Source: Actinomycetota bacterium
GTDB taxonomy: Bacteria; Actinomycetota; Acidimicrobiia; Acidimicrobiales; Ilumatobacteraceae
Assembly: GCA_016213625.1 (NCBI GenBank)
Contig: JACQZZ010000091.1
Span: forward strand, 1-64,000
Reading direction: 5' to 3'
Length of the DNA: 64,000 bases
Shown here: piece by piece, positions 51,889 through 59,334 of the stretch
Position numbering within the stretch: the first letter of the stretch is position 1
How the letters are laid out: every line of letters begins with the position of its first letter
Translations under genes and position numbers: made by a program
The notes under the pieces: model-generated
Told to the model about the DNA's origin: nothing
Databases searched by the model: none
Seen by the model: only the letters and a program-made list of their open reading frames with translations

Positions 51889-53187
51889 TCAGGGGCCCAT
51901 GGCCAGGACGGCGACCCCTGCATGCTGCAGGTTGGTGCGCAGCATGGGCCAGCCGATCTCGGTGCCGTCGGGTCGGTAGGTGTGCCAACGGCCCTTGGCG
52001 TCGCGCATGGTGCGCATGCCGTTGTTCTTGAACGGATTGTGGAACCGGCATGAGGGCCCGCCGTTGGCCGCGTCGGTGGGCCCGCCGCGGGCCGCTGGGA
52101 CCAGGTGATCGGCCTGACATCGATGGCCGGGGATGGTGCAGCCGGCGGTCGTGCACCGGCGTGCGGACAGCAACACCGCTTCGCGTGCCGCGCCGGTGAA
52201 CAGCCGCTGTCGGCGCCCCATGTTCAACACCACACCATCGGCGGCGAGGACGAGCCGGCGTACCTGACCGACCAGGGACGCGGCGACCGCCGCCCGCGGA
52301 TCGACCACACGACCCTGTGCGTCTTCGCACCGACGAGACGGGGCGTGCGATGGCGGGATCGGTGCCGGGTTGCCGCCCAGCATCGCCTCGAGTTCGTGTT
52401 CGTAGGTGGCCTGGTCGATGACGATGTCGACGGTGATCTTCGGCCCCAACTCGCTCGACCCCGCGGCCGCGGCGAACAGGCGTTGGAGGGCGTCGAAGCA
52501 CCGTTGTGAGTGGGTGCGCTCCATGAGGCCGGCGCACATGGCATCGCCGTGGACGGTGGCGAGCATGTCCCATTCGGTCTGCCATTCGATCTGCACGAAG
52601 TGCTGGAGCACCTCGTCGAAGATGACGCCGTCGAACGCGGGGCCCTGCGCATCGAGGAAGGCTCGTGCGCCGACGAACGTGACGCCTGCCCGACGGTCGA
52701 GCACGGCACGGTCGTGGCGGGAGCGGGCGCCGTCGGCATCGGCGAGTTCTTCCCAGTGCCGCAGCATTTCCGACAGATCGTCGAACGGCAAGTCGCGCGC
52801 TGCGTTGGTGAACAACTCGTCGGCCTCGGCCAGGTGCTCGCGCACCCGAGGGTTGGCGGCGACCCGAGCGATGGCATGCATCTGCGCGACGCCCAGCTCG
52901 CCGGCGAGCGCTGCCCGAGCGAACCCGGGCAACGTGGCCATGGCTCGGGCGAGCTTGACGAGCACGGCCGCCTCGGGACCCGACCAGTTGTTGGTGGCAC
53001 GCCCCCACGCTGCGACCCGACGATGACCATCGGCCGCGTACGCACCCGCTGCGTCGACACGCTGGACGAGCAGCGCGGTGGTCGCTTCCAACTGGCGCCG
53101 TTGCACCTCGAGCACGTGCGCCAAACGTTCGACATCGACCGGCGACATCGCCGCCAATTCCTCGACCTCGGGCACGTGCAACTCCAT
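51889..53187 (-). CDS. DUF222/HNH endonuclease-like protein (13E12 type)
   Basis: A 432-residue protein. Residues 1-250 form a helical DUF222 domain (QRVDAAGAYAADGHRRVAAWGRATNNWSG near the start), and the C-terminus has an HNH motif with CQADHLVPAARGG, then NGGPSCRFHNPFK, with Cys pairs CTTAGC. DUF222/HNH proteins are abundant and often duplicated in Actinobacteria; function is uncertain, and many copies carry self-splicing introns or mobile DNA. ATG 53187 lacks a clear ribosome site and may be leaderless. Confidence 0.85.
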   Translation of the reverse strand: MELHVPEVEELAAMSPVDVERLAHVLEVQRRQLEATTALLVQRVDAAGAYAADGHRRVAAWGRATNNWSGPEAAVLVKLARAMATLPGFARAALAGELGVAQMHAIARVAANPRVREHLAEADELFTNAARDLPFDDLSEMLRHWEELADADGARSRHDRAVLDRRAGVTFVGARAFLDAQGPAFDGVIFDEVLQHFVQIEWQTEWDMLATVHGDAMCAGLMERTHSQRCFDALQRLFAAAAGSSELGPKITVDIVIDQATYEHELEAMLGGNPAPIPPSHAPSRRCEDAQGRVVDPRAAVAASLVGQVRRLVLAADGVVLNMGRRQRLFTGAAREAVLLSARRCTTAGCTIPGHRCQADHLVPAARGGPTDAANGGPSCRFHNPFKNNGMRTMRDAKGRWHTYRPDGTEIGWPMLRTNLQHAGVAVLAMGP

Positions 53188-53251
53188 GGCCGCATTCAAC
53201 ACGAGGGGTGTGACAGAGATACTTCCGCGGTCGGCGCGTAGCGTTCGATCG

Positions 53252-53458
53252 ATGCAGCGAGGCGACCGAGCACGACGAAGCGTCGCCACCCGTCTCGTGC
53301 TGACGGGCCTGTTGCTCGCGGTGTTGGCCGTGTGGGTGTTGGTGCCCCACCCGCTGGAAGGCCCGGTGCTGTTCAGCCTGAGCACGGACCACGGCATCCA
53401 CCTCGGCGACCTCGCCGGCCTTGCGGTTGCGCTGGGGGTCGCCTGGTGGCTGTGGTGA
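53252..53458 (+). CDS. Small two-helix membrane protein
   Basis: A 68-residue protein with two hydrophobic helices (about 14-32 and 52-67) separated by a short loop HPLEGPVLFSLSTDHGIHLGD. Divergent from the HNH gene with 64 bases between starts. I recognise no family; the compact helix-loop-helix design is common in small actinobacterial membrane proteins. No convincing ribosome site was found before ATG 53252. Confidence 0.6.
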   Translation: MQRGDRARRSVATRLVLTGLLLAVLAVWVLVPHPLEGPVLFSLSTDHGIHLGDLAGLAVALGVAWWLW

Positions 53459-53561
53459 GGTGTTGCCGCGATGAGCATCCCGCCAGATCAAAGCTGCACT
53501 GCGGATCCGACGAGCAGGCTGCCTGGCTCATCCCGCACTTGTCCGCGTGCCATTTCGATGT

Positions 53562-54110
53562 TCACAAGTTGTCGAGGAGGGCGAGGAGGTGAGTGGTGGT
53601 CGACCAGCTGCGGATGGTCATCAGCTGGTACTCGGGGGTGCCAACGATCCTCGACATCAAGCTGCGCTGCCGCTCGGCACTGAGGCGAGCGAAGTACACG
53701 ACGCCCTTGCCGGCCCATGCCTGGTCGACGCCCTCGCGCAGCTGCACCACCCCCATTGCTTCTTCCGGCGTGAGCGGCAACTTCAAGAACGCGGCATCGC
53801 GGTGGTGGGTGCCGTTGAGGACGACGAAGTCGGCCGGAGCCTGATCTACCACCGCGCGGACCTGCAGATGGGAACGCACCATGACCACCAGCGGCATCCC
53901 GAACTGCTTCTCGAGAACGCTCTCGATCTCGTCCTCGAGCGTTGTGGCCGGTCGCTCAGTGCGGAACAGCACGTTGCCGGAGGCGATGTATGTGCCGACG
54001 TCGTCGAAGCCGGCGCCGGCGAAGGCGTCGCGGAGGTCGGCCATCGTCATCTTGTTCTTGCCACCGACGTTGATGCCCCGTAGAAGGGCGACGTAACCGG
54101 TACTTGCCAT
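53562..54110 (-). CDS. DUF1697 family protein
   Basis: A 182-residue protein. The N-terminus YVALLRGINVGGKNKMTMADLRDAFAGAGF is diagnostic of DUF1697, followed by TYIASGNVLF and a C-terminal AERQRSLMSRIVGTPEYQLMTIRSWSTT. The family is widespread in Actinobacteria and Bacteroidetes, with no known activity. Its fold suggests a small-ligand-binding protein. Stands alone between the small membrane protein and the MarR gene. Confidence 0.88.
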   Translation of the reverse strand: MASTGYVALLRGINVGGKNKMTMADLRDAFAGAGFDDVGTYIASGNVLFRTERPATTLEDEIESVLEKQFGMPLVVMVRSHLQVRAVVDQAPADFVVLNGTHHRDAAFLKLPLTPEEAMGVVQLREGVDQAWAGKGVVYFARLSAERQRSLMSRIVGTPEYQLMTIRSWSTTTHLLALLDNL

Positions 54111-54340
54111 CAGACGAACGCTAGCGAGGATCTGTAGAGCGCCAAGGGGTCCGTGGATCGGGACGGGCAACACTCGCAAACGCCTGCGTCACCACCGGCG
54201 GCCACCGATCTCGTCGGCGTGCGTTGGCAAGGTGACAGCGTCGCAGCTCGAGTCGGCGATCTGCGCGCGCCAGGCCGTCGGATGGGGTGCCCCCTATCGC
54301 CGGGGCGGCACTGCTCCGCGACGTCCAGCCTGGCGCGTCG
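54111..54340. other. Intergenic stretch with no supported gene
   Basis: A 230-base gap between the DUF1697 start and the MarR-type stop. No ribosome site, terminator-like hairpin or recognisable protein fragment was found; short open frames here are Arg/Pro-rich and look non-coding. Confidence 0.4.
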
Positions 54341-54769
54341 TTAACCCAGCTTTGCGAGCAGACGGATGAGAGTGGCGCGCTCGCGGTCATTGAGCGGCTC
54401 GAGGACGACATCCTGTACCTCGGTGAGAGCGACGTCGAGCCGGCGCAGCATCTCCTCTCCGGGCCGAGTGATCGTGACCACATTCTGACGTCGGTCGTTG
54501 GAGTCCGGGGCACGGCTCACGAGGTCCTTGACCACGAGGTCGTTCAGTGTGGCCACAATGTCGCTGCGATCAATCCCGGTACGTCGGCCAAGGTTGGCCT
54601 GGCTCACGGGTCCGAACTCTTCGAGCGCTGCGAGGACTCGGAAGTGGTACCCGCGAACGCCGGCGCGACCAAACGCGTCGTGCAGGATCGCCTGAGCGCG
54701 GGCGTTGGCGCGGCTGAGCAGCCAGGTCGGTAACCCGTCGACACGCTTCAGGCTCGCCATGTCCTTCAT
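54341..54769 (-). CDS. MarR family transcriptional regulator
   Basis: A 142-residue winged-helix regulator. Helix-turn-helix segment VSQANLGRRTGIDRSDIVATLNDLVVKDLVSRAPDSNDRR is the MarR DNA-binding block with its wing (DSNDRRQNVVTIT). Flanking helices form the dimer interface. Start ATG 54769 or 54760. It is divergent from a second regulator-like gene, and two perfect dyads lie between them, so it probably represses both itself and that gene in response to an unknown ligand. Confidence 0.9.
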   Translation of the reverse strand: MKDMASLKRVDGLPTWLLSRANARAQAILHDAFGRAGVRGYHFRVLAALEEFGPVSQANLGRRTGIDRSDIVATLNDLVVKDLVSRAPDSNDRRQNVVTITRPGEEMLRRLDVALTEVQDVVLEPLNDRERATLIRLLAKLG

Positions 54770-54782
54770 TCTAGAACGGGTT

Positions 54783-54797
54783 GTTGGTACGGCCAAC
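54783..54797. promoter_or_regulatory. Operator-like dyad 1 (GTTGG-N5-CCAAC)
   Basis: A perfect dyad, 14 bases upstream of the proposed MarR start. Centre about 26 bases from the second dyad, with AT-rich TTATAT between them where a promoter -10 would fit. Confidence 0.75.
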
Positions 54798-54806
54798 GAT
54801 CTTATA

Positions 54807-54825
54807 TCGTTGGTCGTGCCAACGA
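54807..54825. promoter_or_regulatory. Operator-like dyad 2 (TCGTTGG-N5-CCAACGA)
   Basis: A perfect 7-bp dyad with the same GTTGG-N5-CCAAC core as dyad 1. It lies 18 bases before the start of the plus-strand regulator-like gene, next to its GGAGGAG ribosome site. Confidence 0.8.
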
Positions 54826-54843
54826 TTATGGAGGAGAACAATC

Positions 54844-55254
54844 ATGACCACGCGATTCGGCCCGCAACTCATCGGTGAGACCGAGAAGACGCTGAATGCG
54901 ATGCTCTGCCGGGCGCTCGAAGGCAGCGGGCTGAACGAGCCGCAGTGGGTGACGCTGCGGGTCGCCGATCAACTCGATTCCGTCGACGGTCCGGCGCTCG
55001 CGGCTGCGCTCGCCGACCGCGCACATTTCACGAACCCCGCACAACTCGTCGATCAGCTGACGGAGCGCGGGCTTCTCGATGGCGGTCGATTGACGACTGT
55101 TGGCCGCGATCTCCTCCGGTCCTTGCAGGCCGTCATCACAAAGATGACAGCACCCATCTGGCATGACCTCGCCAGCGAGGATGTCGCTGCTGCCGAGCGG
55201 CTGCTCAACGAGATCATCTGCCGCAGCCGTCTTGTACTCGACGCTCAGCACTGA
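54844..55254 (+). CDS. MarR-like winged-helix protein
   Basis: A 136-residue protein with a strong ribosome site (GGAGGAG) seven bases upstream. Sequence resembles MarR-like winged-helix proteins (LNAMLCRALEGSGLNEPQWVTLRVADQL, then LVDQLTERGLLDGGRLTTVGRDLL), though the recognition helix is poorly conserved. Divergently transcribed from a canonical MarR gene across two identical-core dyads. It could be a second regulator or an antagonist. Regulated target genes are not obvious nearby. Confidence 0.72.
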   Translation: MTTRFGPQLIGETEKTLNAMLCRALEGSGLNEPQWVTLRVADQLDSVDGPALAAALADRAHFTNPAQLVDQLTERGLLDGGRLTTVGRDLLRSLQAVITKMTAPIWHDLASEDVAAAERLLNEIICRSRLVLDAQH

Positions 55255-55370
55255 CGCGCTCTGTCCCCATCAGGGGTCACCGACGCGTCTCGCGTCGACG
55301 AGCGTCAGCGTGTGCGCCGCCGGTTTCCGGTCGGTTGGGACACGGACTCGTGCGAGTCGAGGCGCGGCCA

Positions 55371-55751
55371 TCAGATGAGTTCGACCGAGACTCCCCGTGC
55401 GTGTGCAGCGAGCGCTTCGATGTCGGCCTTGTCTCCGGTGAGAACGGTCCCGTCCGGCTCGGCGAGCGCGACGATGAGGGCGTCGACGGCGGAGCCGGTT
55501 CGAGCGCGGCGCCTGAGCTCGGCGGCTCGCCGGGCCATGTCGGGCGTGACCTCTGGTTGGATGATGCAGGTCTTGAGGAATCGGTTCGTGTTGGCGTCTC
55601 GCGCTGGATCGCCGCGGAGCGACTCGACGAGGACCATCGTTGGGACGATCGGGGGCCAGAGCCCCTCGTCCACGAGGGAGCGGATGAGCGCGAGCGCTGG
55701 CTTGGTGCGTGACGACAATCGGGTCACACCCCCGCTGTCGAGGATGAGCAT
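55371..55751 (-). CDS. PIN-domain toxin (VapC-like)
   Basis: A 126-residue PIN domain: Asp in MLILDSGG (about 5), Glu in VLVESLRGD (about 42), Asp in TGSAVDALIVALAE (about 87) and Asp in VLTGDKADI (about 105). Start ATG 55751 is one base from the antitoxin stop; the frame stays open upstream but that part overlaps the antitoxin. A putative tRNA- or rRNA-cleaving toxin. Confidence 0.88.
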   Translation of the reverse strand: MLILDSGGVTRLSSRTKPALALIRSLVDEGLWPPIVPTMVLVESLRGDPARDANTNRFLKTCIIQPEVTPDMARRAAELRRRARTGSAVDALIVALAEPDGTVLTGDKADIEALAAHARGVSVELI

Positions 55752-55752
55752 G

Positions 55753-56001
55753 TCAGCCGGCCTGGCCGAGGCCTCGCTCGCGAACTCGTCGAACGATCGC
55801 GTCCGCATGGGTGCGTTGACGGGCGGTGGGTTCGCCGACCTCGGCGGCGAGTTCCTCGAGATAGGTCGTTGTCTCGTCGAGCGCATCCTGGCGTTCGAGC
55901 TCGGCCCGAAGTGCGATCTGTAGGAGTTCGGACGCCGGGAGCCCGCGTCGCTTCAGCTCATCGTGAAGATCCTCGGGCAGGTAGACCTGAAGGCGTGGCA
56001 T
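55753..56001 (-). CDS. Ribbon-helix-helix antitoxin
   Basis: An 82-residue protein. N-terminal ribbon PRLQVYLPEDLHDELKRRG and helix LPASELLQIALRAELERQ form an RHH DNA-binding fold; the C-terminal region (ELAAEVGEPTARQRTHADAIVRRV) would wrap the PIN toxin. Repeats at 55991-56019 cover the start codon, consistent with autoregulation. No ribosome site is evident before ATG 56001, so it may be leaderless. Confidence 0.85.
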   Translation of the reverse strand: MPRLQVYLPEDLHDELKRRGLPASELLQIALRAELERQDALDETTTYLEELAAEVGEPTARQRTHADAIVRRVRERGLGQAG

Positions 56002-56019
56002 ACGCCTAAATGTACGCCT
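55991..56019. promoter_or_regulatory. Operator-like repeats for the RHH-PIN module
   Basis: AGGCGT-GGCAT-ACGCCT (55991-56007) forms a dyad over the antitoxin ATG. TACGCCT is repeated directly at 56001-56007 and 56013-56019, 12 bases apart, the spacing expected for tandem RHH dimers. Confidence 0.7.
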
Positions 56020-56132
56020 GTGCACCGAACAGGGCAACCGAGCGAAGGCGCGCCTGCGCGGCACCACCCCGTCGGCCGTGGGCAGGTCGGGTCACACGTT
56101 GAGCCGGACCGAACGTTGGCGACCCTTCGCAT

Positions 56133-57098
56133 TCAGTAGCCGCGAAGGGCGTTCTGCTGCTCGAGCTGTTCGAGGAACCACTGGTAGGTGGTGCGGATGC
56201 CGGCGTCGAGGTCGATGCTCGCCTTCCAGCCGTTGCTGTTGAGCTTGCTCACGTCGAGCACTTTGCGCGGCGTGCCGTCGGGCTTGCTGGTGTCGAAGGT
56301 GAGCGTGGCGGTGGGGTGCACCACGTCGCGGATCTTCTCGGCCAGTTCCTTGATGGGCAGGTCCACTCCGGTGCCGACGTTCACGTGTTGGTCGTCGTCG
56401 TAGTGCTCCATCAAATGGAGGCATGCGTCGGCCAGGTCGTCGACGTGGAGGAACTCGCGCTGCGGTGAACCGGTGCCCCAGATCTGGACCTCGTCGACGC
56501 CTTGCACCTTCGCATCGTGGAAGCGACGGATCAGTGCCGGCAGCACGTGGCTGGAGGTGAGGTCGAAGTTGTCGTTGGGGCCGTACAGGTTGGTCGGCAT
56601 GGCCGAGATGAAGTTGCACCCGTACTGGCGGCGGTAGGCCTGGCACAGCTTGATGCCCGAGATCTTGGCGATGGCGTACCACTCGTTGGTGGGCTCGAGC
56701 GGACCGGTGAGGAGTGCTTCCTCGGTGATCGGCTGCGACGCGTCGCGCGGGTAGATGCAGCTCGAGCCCAGGTACAGCAACTTGGTGGTGTTGTACTCGT
56801 AGGCGGCGTGCACCACGGTGCCGTGGATCATCATGTTGTCGTAGATGAACTCGGCCGGTCGCGTGCTGTTGGCCATGATGCCGCCCACCGTGCCGGCCAC
56901 CAGGAACACGTACTCGGGACGGTTTGCCTTGAACCAGTGCGACACCTCGCTCTGGTCGCGCAGATCGAGTTGCTTGCGAGACGCGGTGAGGATGTTCGTG
57001 TGCCCCGCGGCCTCGAGGCGGCGAACCGTCGCCGACCCCACCAGACCGGTGTGGCCCGCCACGTAGATGCGTGCGTCCTTCGGGACCGCGGTAGTCAT
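56133..57098 (-). CDS. fcl: GDP-L-fucose synthase (NAD-dependent epimerase/reductase)
   Basis: A 321-residue short-chain dehydrogenase-like protein. N-terminal NADP-binding GHTGLVGSA (about 15-23), catalytic YxxxK in [16 protein letters not shown] (about 130-136), [17 protein letters not shown] and [10 protein letters not shown] are diagnostic for GDP-fucose synthase. It converts GDP-4-keto-6-deoxymannose to GDP-L-fucose for surface glycans. The partner GDP-mannose dehydratase gene is not in the window. ATG 57098 is preferred; a 19-base dyad lies directly upstream. Confidence 0.93.
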   Translation of the reverse strand: MTTAVPKDARIYVAGHTGLVGSATVRRLEAAGHTNILTASRKQLDLRDQSEVSHWFKANRPEYVFLVAGTVGGIMANSTRPAEFIYDNMMIHGTVVHAAYEYNTTKLLYLGSSCIYPRDASQPITEEALLTGPLEPTNEWYAIAKISGIKLCQAYRRQYGCNFISAMPTNLYGPNDNFDLTSSHVLPALIRRFHDAKVQGVDEVQIWGTGSPQREFLHVDDLADACLHLMEHYDDDQHVNVGTGVDLPIKELAEKIRDVVHPTATLTFDTSKPDGTPRKVLDVSKLNSNGWKASIDLDAGIRTTYQWFLEQLEQQNALRGY

Positions 57099-57108
57099 GG
57101 ATGAATAC

Positions 57109-57127
57109 TGCCACGGGCCGCGTGGCA
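57109..57127. promoter_or_regulatory. Dyad upstream of fcl
   Basis: TGCCACG-N5-CGTGGCA, a perfect 7-bp dyad 11 bases before the fcl start. A regulator cannot be named. Confidence 0.45.
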
Positions 57128-57178
57128 TGACACCGCGTGGGCCCGGCAGGGTGAGGTGGCCTCGCGTGATGGGGTCTC

Positions 57179-57199
57179 CCACACTTCGATGAAGTGTGG
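57179..57199. promoter_or_regulatory. 21-bp perfect palindrome in the fcl/tasA-like divergent region
   Basis: CCACACTTC-GAT-GAAGTGTGG. Two further dyads with the same GTGTG/CCACA flavour follow within 40 bases. Could be an operator cluster or a hairpin in the mRNA; it is not followed by Ts. Confidence 0.5.
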
Positions 57200-57350
57200 T
57201 GACACACTGAATGGCACGCGTGTGGCTGTCCACATTGACATCAAATACACCGAAAGTGCTGTGGGAGAATTGCGCCATTGACGCGCGAGAAAGCGTGCGG
57301 TTAGGTTCCCGAGAACGGCCGGGAGTTCCGGTCTGGGGACGGGCGATGAC

Positions 57351-57385
57351 CTGCCAGGCGATGTGGTCGCCGAGGTGCCTGGCAG
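57351..57385 (+). other. Hairpin in the leader of the TasA-like gene
   Basis: CTGCCAGGC pairs perfectly with GCCTGGCAG across a 17-base loop; inside it GGCGA can pair with TCGCC in an alternative fold. It lies 76 bases before the TasA-like start. Mutually exclusive stems suggest a possible attenuator, but no known riboswitch pattern was recognised. Confidence 0.5.
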
Positions 57386-57460
57386 TGAGCGAGTGGCGAA
57401 ACCGACGACCTCATTGATTGGGTGATCGCTGATGTGGCGCGCCCAGAAGGAGGTATTCGC

Positions 57461-58069
57461 ATGCGTCTCACGAAACTCACTCGCGTTGGGGTCTTCGTCG
57501 CCTGCCTGGGATTGTCAGGGGGCCTCGTGGCTGCGGCCAGCGGTGCCACCGGGGCGTACTTCAGCGACTCGGAGGCCGGCACGTTCTCCGGAACACTCGG
57601 ATCGATCAAGATCGAAGGGTCGGGTGGCACCGGAGCGAATGGTCTCGACTTCGAGTTCGAGCACATCCTGCCCGGTGAGACCCGCACGGCGACGGCCACG
57701 TTCGCCAACACCGGTTTGAGCCCGCAGGACGTGTGGATCACGTTCCCGAACACGCCGCAGTTCCAGATGCTCAATCAGCTCGGCTCGTTCGGCGCCGTGG
57801 AGGTCAAGGCGAACAGCGACACGATCTTCTACTCCGCGAACCTCAACAGCAACTTCGCGTGCGGCACGCCCGGCATCCCGCCCCAACCGACGATCTGTGC
57901 GCTTCCGAACAAGTTGAAGTTGTTCGGCAATGTCGCTCCCGGTGGCACTGGGACGTTCTCGTTCTCGTTCACGCTCGGTTCGGCCTTCACCACGCAGCCC
58001 GATCCGATCCCTGTGGTCCCGGGCCTCGACTACTTGCTGGTGGGTACTCAGGTGGGCATCCAGCCCTGA
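57461..58069 (+). CDS. TasA/camelysin-like secreted protein with SipW-type signal
   Basis: A 202-residue exported protein. Signal peptide 1-29 is followed by SGATGAYFSDSEAG, the hallmark cleavage region of SipW-dependent TasA/camelysin proteins. The mature part is a beta-rich domain with IKIEGSGGTG, a conserved DFEFEHILPGET block and NTGLSPQDVWITFPN. Such proteins polymerise into extracellular fibres or coat layers in Bacillus. Excellent ribosome site (AGAAGGAGG) six bases upstream. The next gene encodes the matching signal peptidase. Confidence 0.85.
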   Translation: MRLTKLTRVGVFVACLGLSGGLVAAASGATGAYFSDSEAGTFSGTLGSIKIEGSGGTGANGLDFEFEHILPGETRTATATFANTGLSPQDVWITFPNTPQFQMLNQLGSFGAVEVKANSDTIFYSANLNSNFACGTPGIPPQPTICALPNKLKLFGNVAPGGTGTFSFSFTLGSAFTTQPDPIPVVPGLDYLLVGTQVGIQP

Positions 58070-58146
58070 TCCGATGACGCCTGGCCGGGGTGGGTGGTGC
58101 CCACTCCGGCTCGACGTTCGGGTTCATCGACGGAGAGGAGGTGGCG

Positions 58147-58863
58147 ATGCGGCTCTTGCGGCGAGCGGTACTGGTGACGATGGTGCTCGTTCTCGTCGGC
58201 CTGGCCGCGTCCGCAGCCTGGGCGTGGCAGCGCGGCTATCGCATCTACACCGTCCGCACCGGCTCGATGGAACCCGCCATCCAGGTGGGTGACGCAGTGT
58301 TGATCCGCCCCGCGGACGGCCTCCCATCCGTGGGTGACATCGTCACCTTCCAGCCGTCGGAGTCGGCCGGGGTGGTGACGCACCGGGTCGTCGACGTCGA
58401 CGATGGCGCCCTGACCACCAAGGGGGACGCCAACGACACCGACGACACCTGGCTGGTCGATGAGTCCATGTTGATCGGCGAGGTGCAGGCACGCCTGCCC
58501 TTCATCGGTTTCGTGCTGATCTTCCTTCGGCAGCCGACAGGGCTGGCGTCGGTGGCCACGCTCGTGCTCGCGATCTGCATGTTGTGGCGACTCTGCTTCC
58601 CGGTGCCGAGCGGTACGACACACCGGCTGCACCATGGCCAGCGTCTCCATCACCCGGACCTCGCTCGTCTCTGGACGGAGCTCACCGACGCGCTCGAGGC
58701 TGCGGCGCACGCCATCGGCGGCCATCATCCGCCGGCGGTGTCGCCCGCAATGGTGGACTTCGCCCTCGACGACGATTCGGCGAGGGTGTCGATGGGATGG
58801 AGCGAGGACACGTTGCTGTCCCTCGAACTCCTCTGCGCACAACTGGCGCCCGAGCATCCCTGA
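58147..58863 (+). CDS. sipW: SipW-type signal peptidase I
   Basis: A 238-residue membrane signal peptidase of the archaeal/SipW (S26B) class. N-terminal helix (7-27), catalytic Ser in RTGSMEPAIQVGD (about 40), His instead of Lys in VVTHRVVDV (about 79) and Asp in TTKGDANDTDD (about 94-98). A second helix (about 115-160) and an unusual C-terminal soluble extension (about 165-238) without known domain. Start ATG 58147 is preceded by GAGGAGG. Its obvious client is the TasA-like protein 77 bases upstream. Confidence 0.85.
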   Translation: MRLLRRAVLVTMVLVLVGLAASAAWAWQRGYRIYTVRTGSMEPAIQVGDAVLIRPADGLPSVGDIVTFQPSESAGVVTHRVVDVDDGALTTKGDANDTDDTWLVDESMLIGEVQARLPFIGFVLIFLRQPTGLASVATLVLAICMLWRLCFPVPSGTTHRLHHGQRLHHPDLARLWTELTDALEAAAHAIGGHHPPAVSPAMVDFALDDDSARVSMGWSEDTLLSLELLCAQLAPEHP

Positions 58864-58998
58864 CAGCGGGCGCTCGACACCACTGAGTGGTGCTCGCCAT
58901 CGTGCGTGAGCGACCCGCAGCGACGGGTGACGGCGCGGCCGTGACTCTTGACGACATTCCACTTCCCGGCGAAATGAACGTCATCCATGCTGGGAGAC

Positions 58999-59298
58999 AT
59001 GACGGATCTGGCCACCACCGCACCTGCGCCGGTGACTTCCAACCGTCCGGACACTCTCGACACCGACGGCGTCGCTGGACTGTGGCTGGTGCTGGTGACC
59101 GCGGCCTGCGCATTCGGAGTACTCGGCCTGACCCGCAGCCCCTCGCTGTTCGTGGCCATGGCGGCCATCGCTGCCGGCTCGCTGATGATGGGCCGTGCGT
59201 CCATGTCGGTGGAGGCCCACACCCGTCGCTCGCTGCGCCTGCTGCAAACCCTGGGAATGGTCTGCTGCGTCACCGTGCTGCTGAACCTGTTCTCCTGA
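58999..59298 (+). CDS. Small membrane protein
   Basis: A 99-residue protein with an N-terminal cytoplasmic Thr-rich tail, helices at about 25-43 and 45-65, and a C-terminal helix (78-98). No family recognised. ATG 58999 follows GGGAGA closely; in-frame ATG 58987 is an alternative. The helical end (HTRRSLRLLQTLGMVCCVTVLLNLF) resembles in style the last helices of the partial gene at the window end. Function unknown. Confidence 0.6.
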   Translation: MTDLATTAPAPVTSNRPDTLDTDGVAGLWLVLVTAACAFGVLGLTRSPSLFVAMAAIAAGSLMMGRASMSVEAHTRRSLRLLQTLGMVCCVTVLLNLFS

Positions 59299-59334
59299 GC
59301 CCGATCGCCTGGACGGTGCGGCTCGGTCCTCCGC

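Noticed and set aside
51889-53187. Group II intron or selfish element around the DUF222/HNH gene
   Set aside because: No reverse transcriptase, intron ends or target duplication are visible; the HNH protein stands alone.
57179-57199. Rho-independent terminator in the fcl upstream region
   Set aside because: No T tract follows on either strand and it lies upstream of both flanking genes, not downstream.
57351-57385. Known riboswitch (c-di-GMP, ydaO type) before the TasA-like gene
   Set aside because: Stems exist, but the conserved loop sequences of these classes are absent; kept only as an uncharacterised hairpin.
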